A stretch of 64,000 nucleotides of DNA, from positions 102,845 to 166,844 of the forward strand of contig VGMT01000001.1 of NCBI GenBank assembly GCA_016866335.1, read 5' to 3'. This DNA is from Bacteroidota bacterium. Its GTDB lineage: Bacteria > Bacteroidota > Bacteroidia > CAIKAF01. Positions within the stretch are counted from its first letter, which is position 1; every line of letters starts with the position of its first letter. Made by a program: the position numbers and the translations under genes. Below are positions 63,264 through 64,000 of this stretch, one piece after another. The notes below the pieces were generated by a model that saw only the letters and a list, made by a program, of their open reading frames with translations, did no database searches and was not told where the DNA came from.

Positions 63264-63935
63264 ATGAAAACCTACCTAAAAATAACTGCCGTTGCCGCTA
63301 TGATTTGGGTTATTCCCATGGCTTTTTTGGGTGAAGTTTCCGTTCAGCCCATCTTGCACGAAACCATCCGAAACCTATACTGGCACGTAACCATGTGGTT
63401 TGCTATGTTCATCTTGCTCTTGGCCTCGGTGGTGCATGGCATTGCATACCTTCGCCACAACAACCCCATTCGCGACGAAAAATCCTTGGCCCTAACCCAG
63501 GTTGCCCTGCTGTATGGAGGAATCGGGATTGTTACCGGCATGATTTGGGCCCGCTTTACCTGGGATACGTTCTGGACCAAAGACCCTCAGTTAAACGGGG
63601 CCGCCATTACCATTTTGGCCTATTTGGCCTACATGGTTTTAAGGGCCTCCATTCCCGATGCCCGAAAACGCGCCGAAATCTCGGCCGTGTATGGCATTTT
63701 TGCCTTTGTGCTCATGGTGGTGCTGATTGTTGTTCTGCCCCGTATGCAAGATGTTGATTCTCTGCACCCAGGAAAAGGAGGCAACCCCGGATTCGGCAAC
63801 TACAAAGACTTGAAAAACGACATGCGCCTTGTTTTTTATCCCGCCATTTTGGCTTGGACCCTGCTTGGTTTTTGGTTAGCCAACCTGAGTTTCCGCATCC
63901 AACATTTAAACCGAACATCACATGCCCAACATTAA
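63264..63935 (+). CDS. ccmC: Cytochrome c biogenesis protein CcmC
   Basis: 223 residues, six membrane segments. The tryptophan-rich haem-handling motif is present as IWARFTWDTFWTKDPQL, with flanking His at HVTMWFAMF and HGIAYLRHNNP. CcmC loads haem onto CcmE on the periplasmic side. The stop overlaps the next gene by 14 bases. Confidence 0.93.
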   Translation: MKTYLKITAVAAMIWVIPMAFLGEVSVQPILHETIRNLYWHVTMWFAMFILLLASVVHGIAYLRHNNPIRDEKSLALTQVALLYGGIGIVTGMIWARFTWDTFWTKDPQLNGAAITILAYLAYMVLRASIPDARKRAEISAVYGIFAFVLMVVLIVVLPRMQDVDSLHPGKGGNPGFGNYKDLKNDMRLVFYPAILAWTLLGFWLANLSFRIQHLNRTSHAQH

Positions 63936-64000
63936 CCTGGTTCGCCTGCTAACCATTTTGGTTTGCCTACCCTTACCTGTTTTCGCAGGATTGCCTACCG
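63922..64000 (+). CDS. Exported small protein, probably CcmD-like, 5' part
   Basis: Starts at ATG 63922 inside ccmC and runs off the window. The 26 visible residues are a signal peptide (NLVRLLTILVCLPLPVFAG). In Bacteroidota a small CcmD-family protein with an N-terminal signal commonly follows ccmC, so that is the likely identity; nothing beyond the signal can be read. Confidence 0.5.
   Translation, partial: MPNINLVRLLTILVCLPLPVFAGLPT

Overview
The window looks like a chromosomal segment of a free-living member of the Bacteroidota. Several proteins carry type IX secretion (T9SS) C-terminal sorting tails. The primary sigma factor is the short Bacteroidota form, many genes are preceded by the phylum's TTTG/TTG-N19-20-TAnnTTTG promoter, and there is a GT117/DUF2723 protein O-glycosyltransferase. 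No rRNA, tRNA, CRISPR array, prophage or intact insertion sequence was found. Identification below family level rests on reading protein motifs by eye; nothing was searched against a database.

Layout. 1-4.4 kb: end of a T9SS-sorted VWA protein, then a minus-strand LON-domain / M61 peptidase / NTP-pyrophosphohydrolase operon. 4.3-8.6 kb: a lysine-ketoglutarate-reductase-like enzyme divergent from rpoD, then rpe, engB and an alpha/beta hydrolase. 8.7-11.3 kb: a three-domain fusion (nucleotidyltransferase, HAD phosphatase, P-loop kinase) that looks like a heptose-nucleotide enzyme, with a methyltransferase. 11.5-21.8 kb: a MORN-repeat protein with mnmA, sucC, an outer membrane protein, proS, rnhB and a secreted protein with a fibrinogen/intelectin-like domain. 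22.0-27.1 kb: rimP-nusA-infB and an RRM RNA-binding protein. 27.4-36.0 kb: GT117, msrB, a ZIP transporter, methyltransferase, lysS and cyclophilin. 36.0-39.5 kb: secreted proteins and an ArsR remnant. 39.4-44.1 kb: a haem-uptake-like operon in which two HmuY-like proteins flank a TonB receptor. 44.1-45.0 kb: a protein-free region holding a probable structured RNA between two repeat elements. 45-48.6 kb: a RimK/aspartoacylase/dehydrogenase group, a MazG protein and dtd. 48.6-56.8 kb: large secreted repeat and glycine-rich proteins, one frameshifted, plus a DUF1566 remnant and algH. 57.0-59.5 kb: paaABCD for phenylacetyl-CoA epoxidation. 59.6-61.2 kb: an MbnH/MbnP-like pair. 61.2-64 kb: a beta-CASP nuclease followed by ccmB, ccmC and the start of a ccmD-like gene.

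Three non-protein signals stand out. First, seven dispersed copies of a GC-rich element of about 150 bp, mostly placed 0-28 bp after a stop codon, have the same nested fold with compensatory base changes between copies. Second, a 300-nt stretch at 44384-44690 has a textbook promoter, at least nine helices and a terminator-like end, and matches no RNA class I know. Third, several genes begin exactly four bases after a TAnnTTTN box, which suggests leaderless transcripts.
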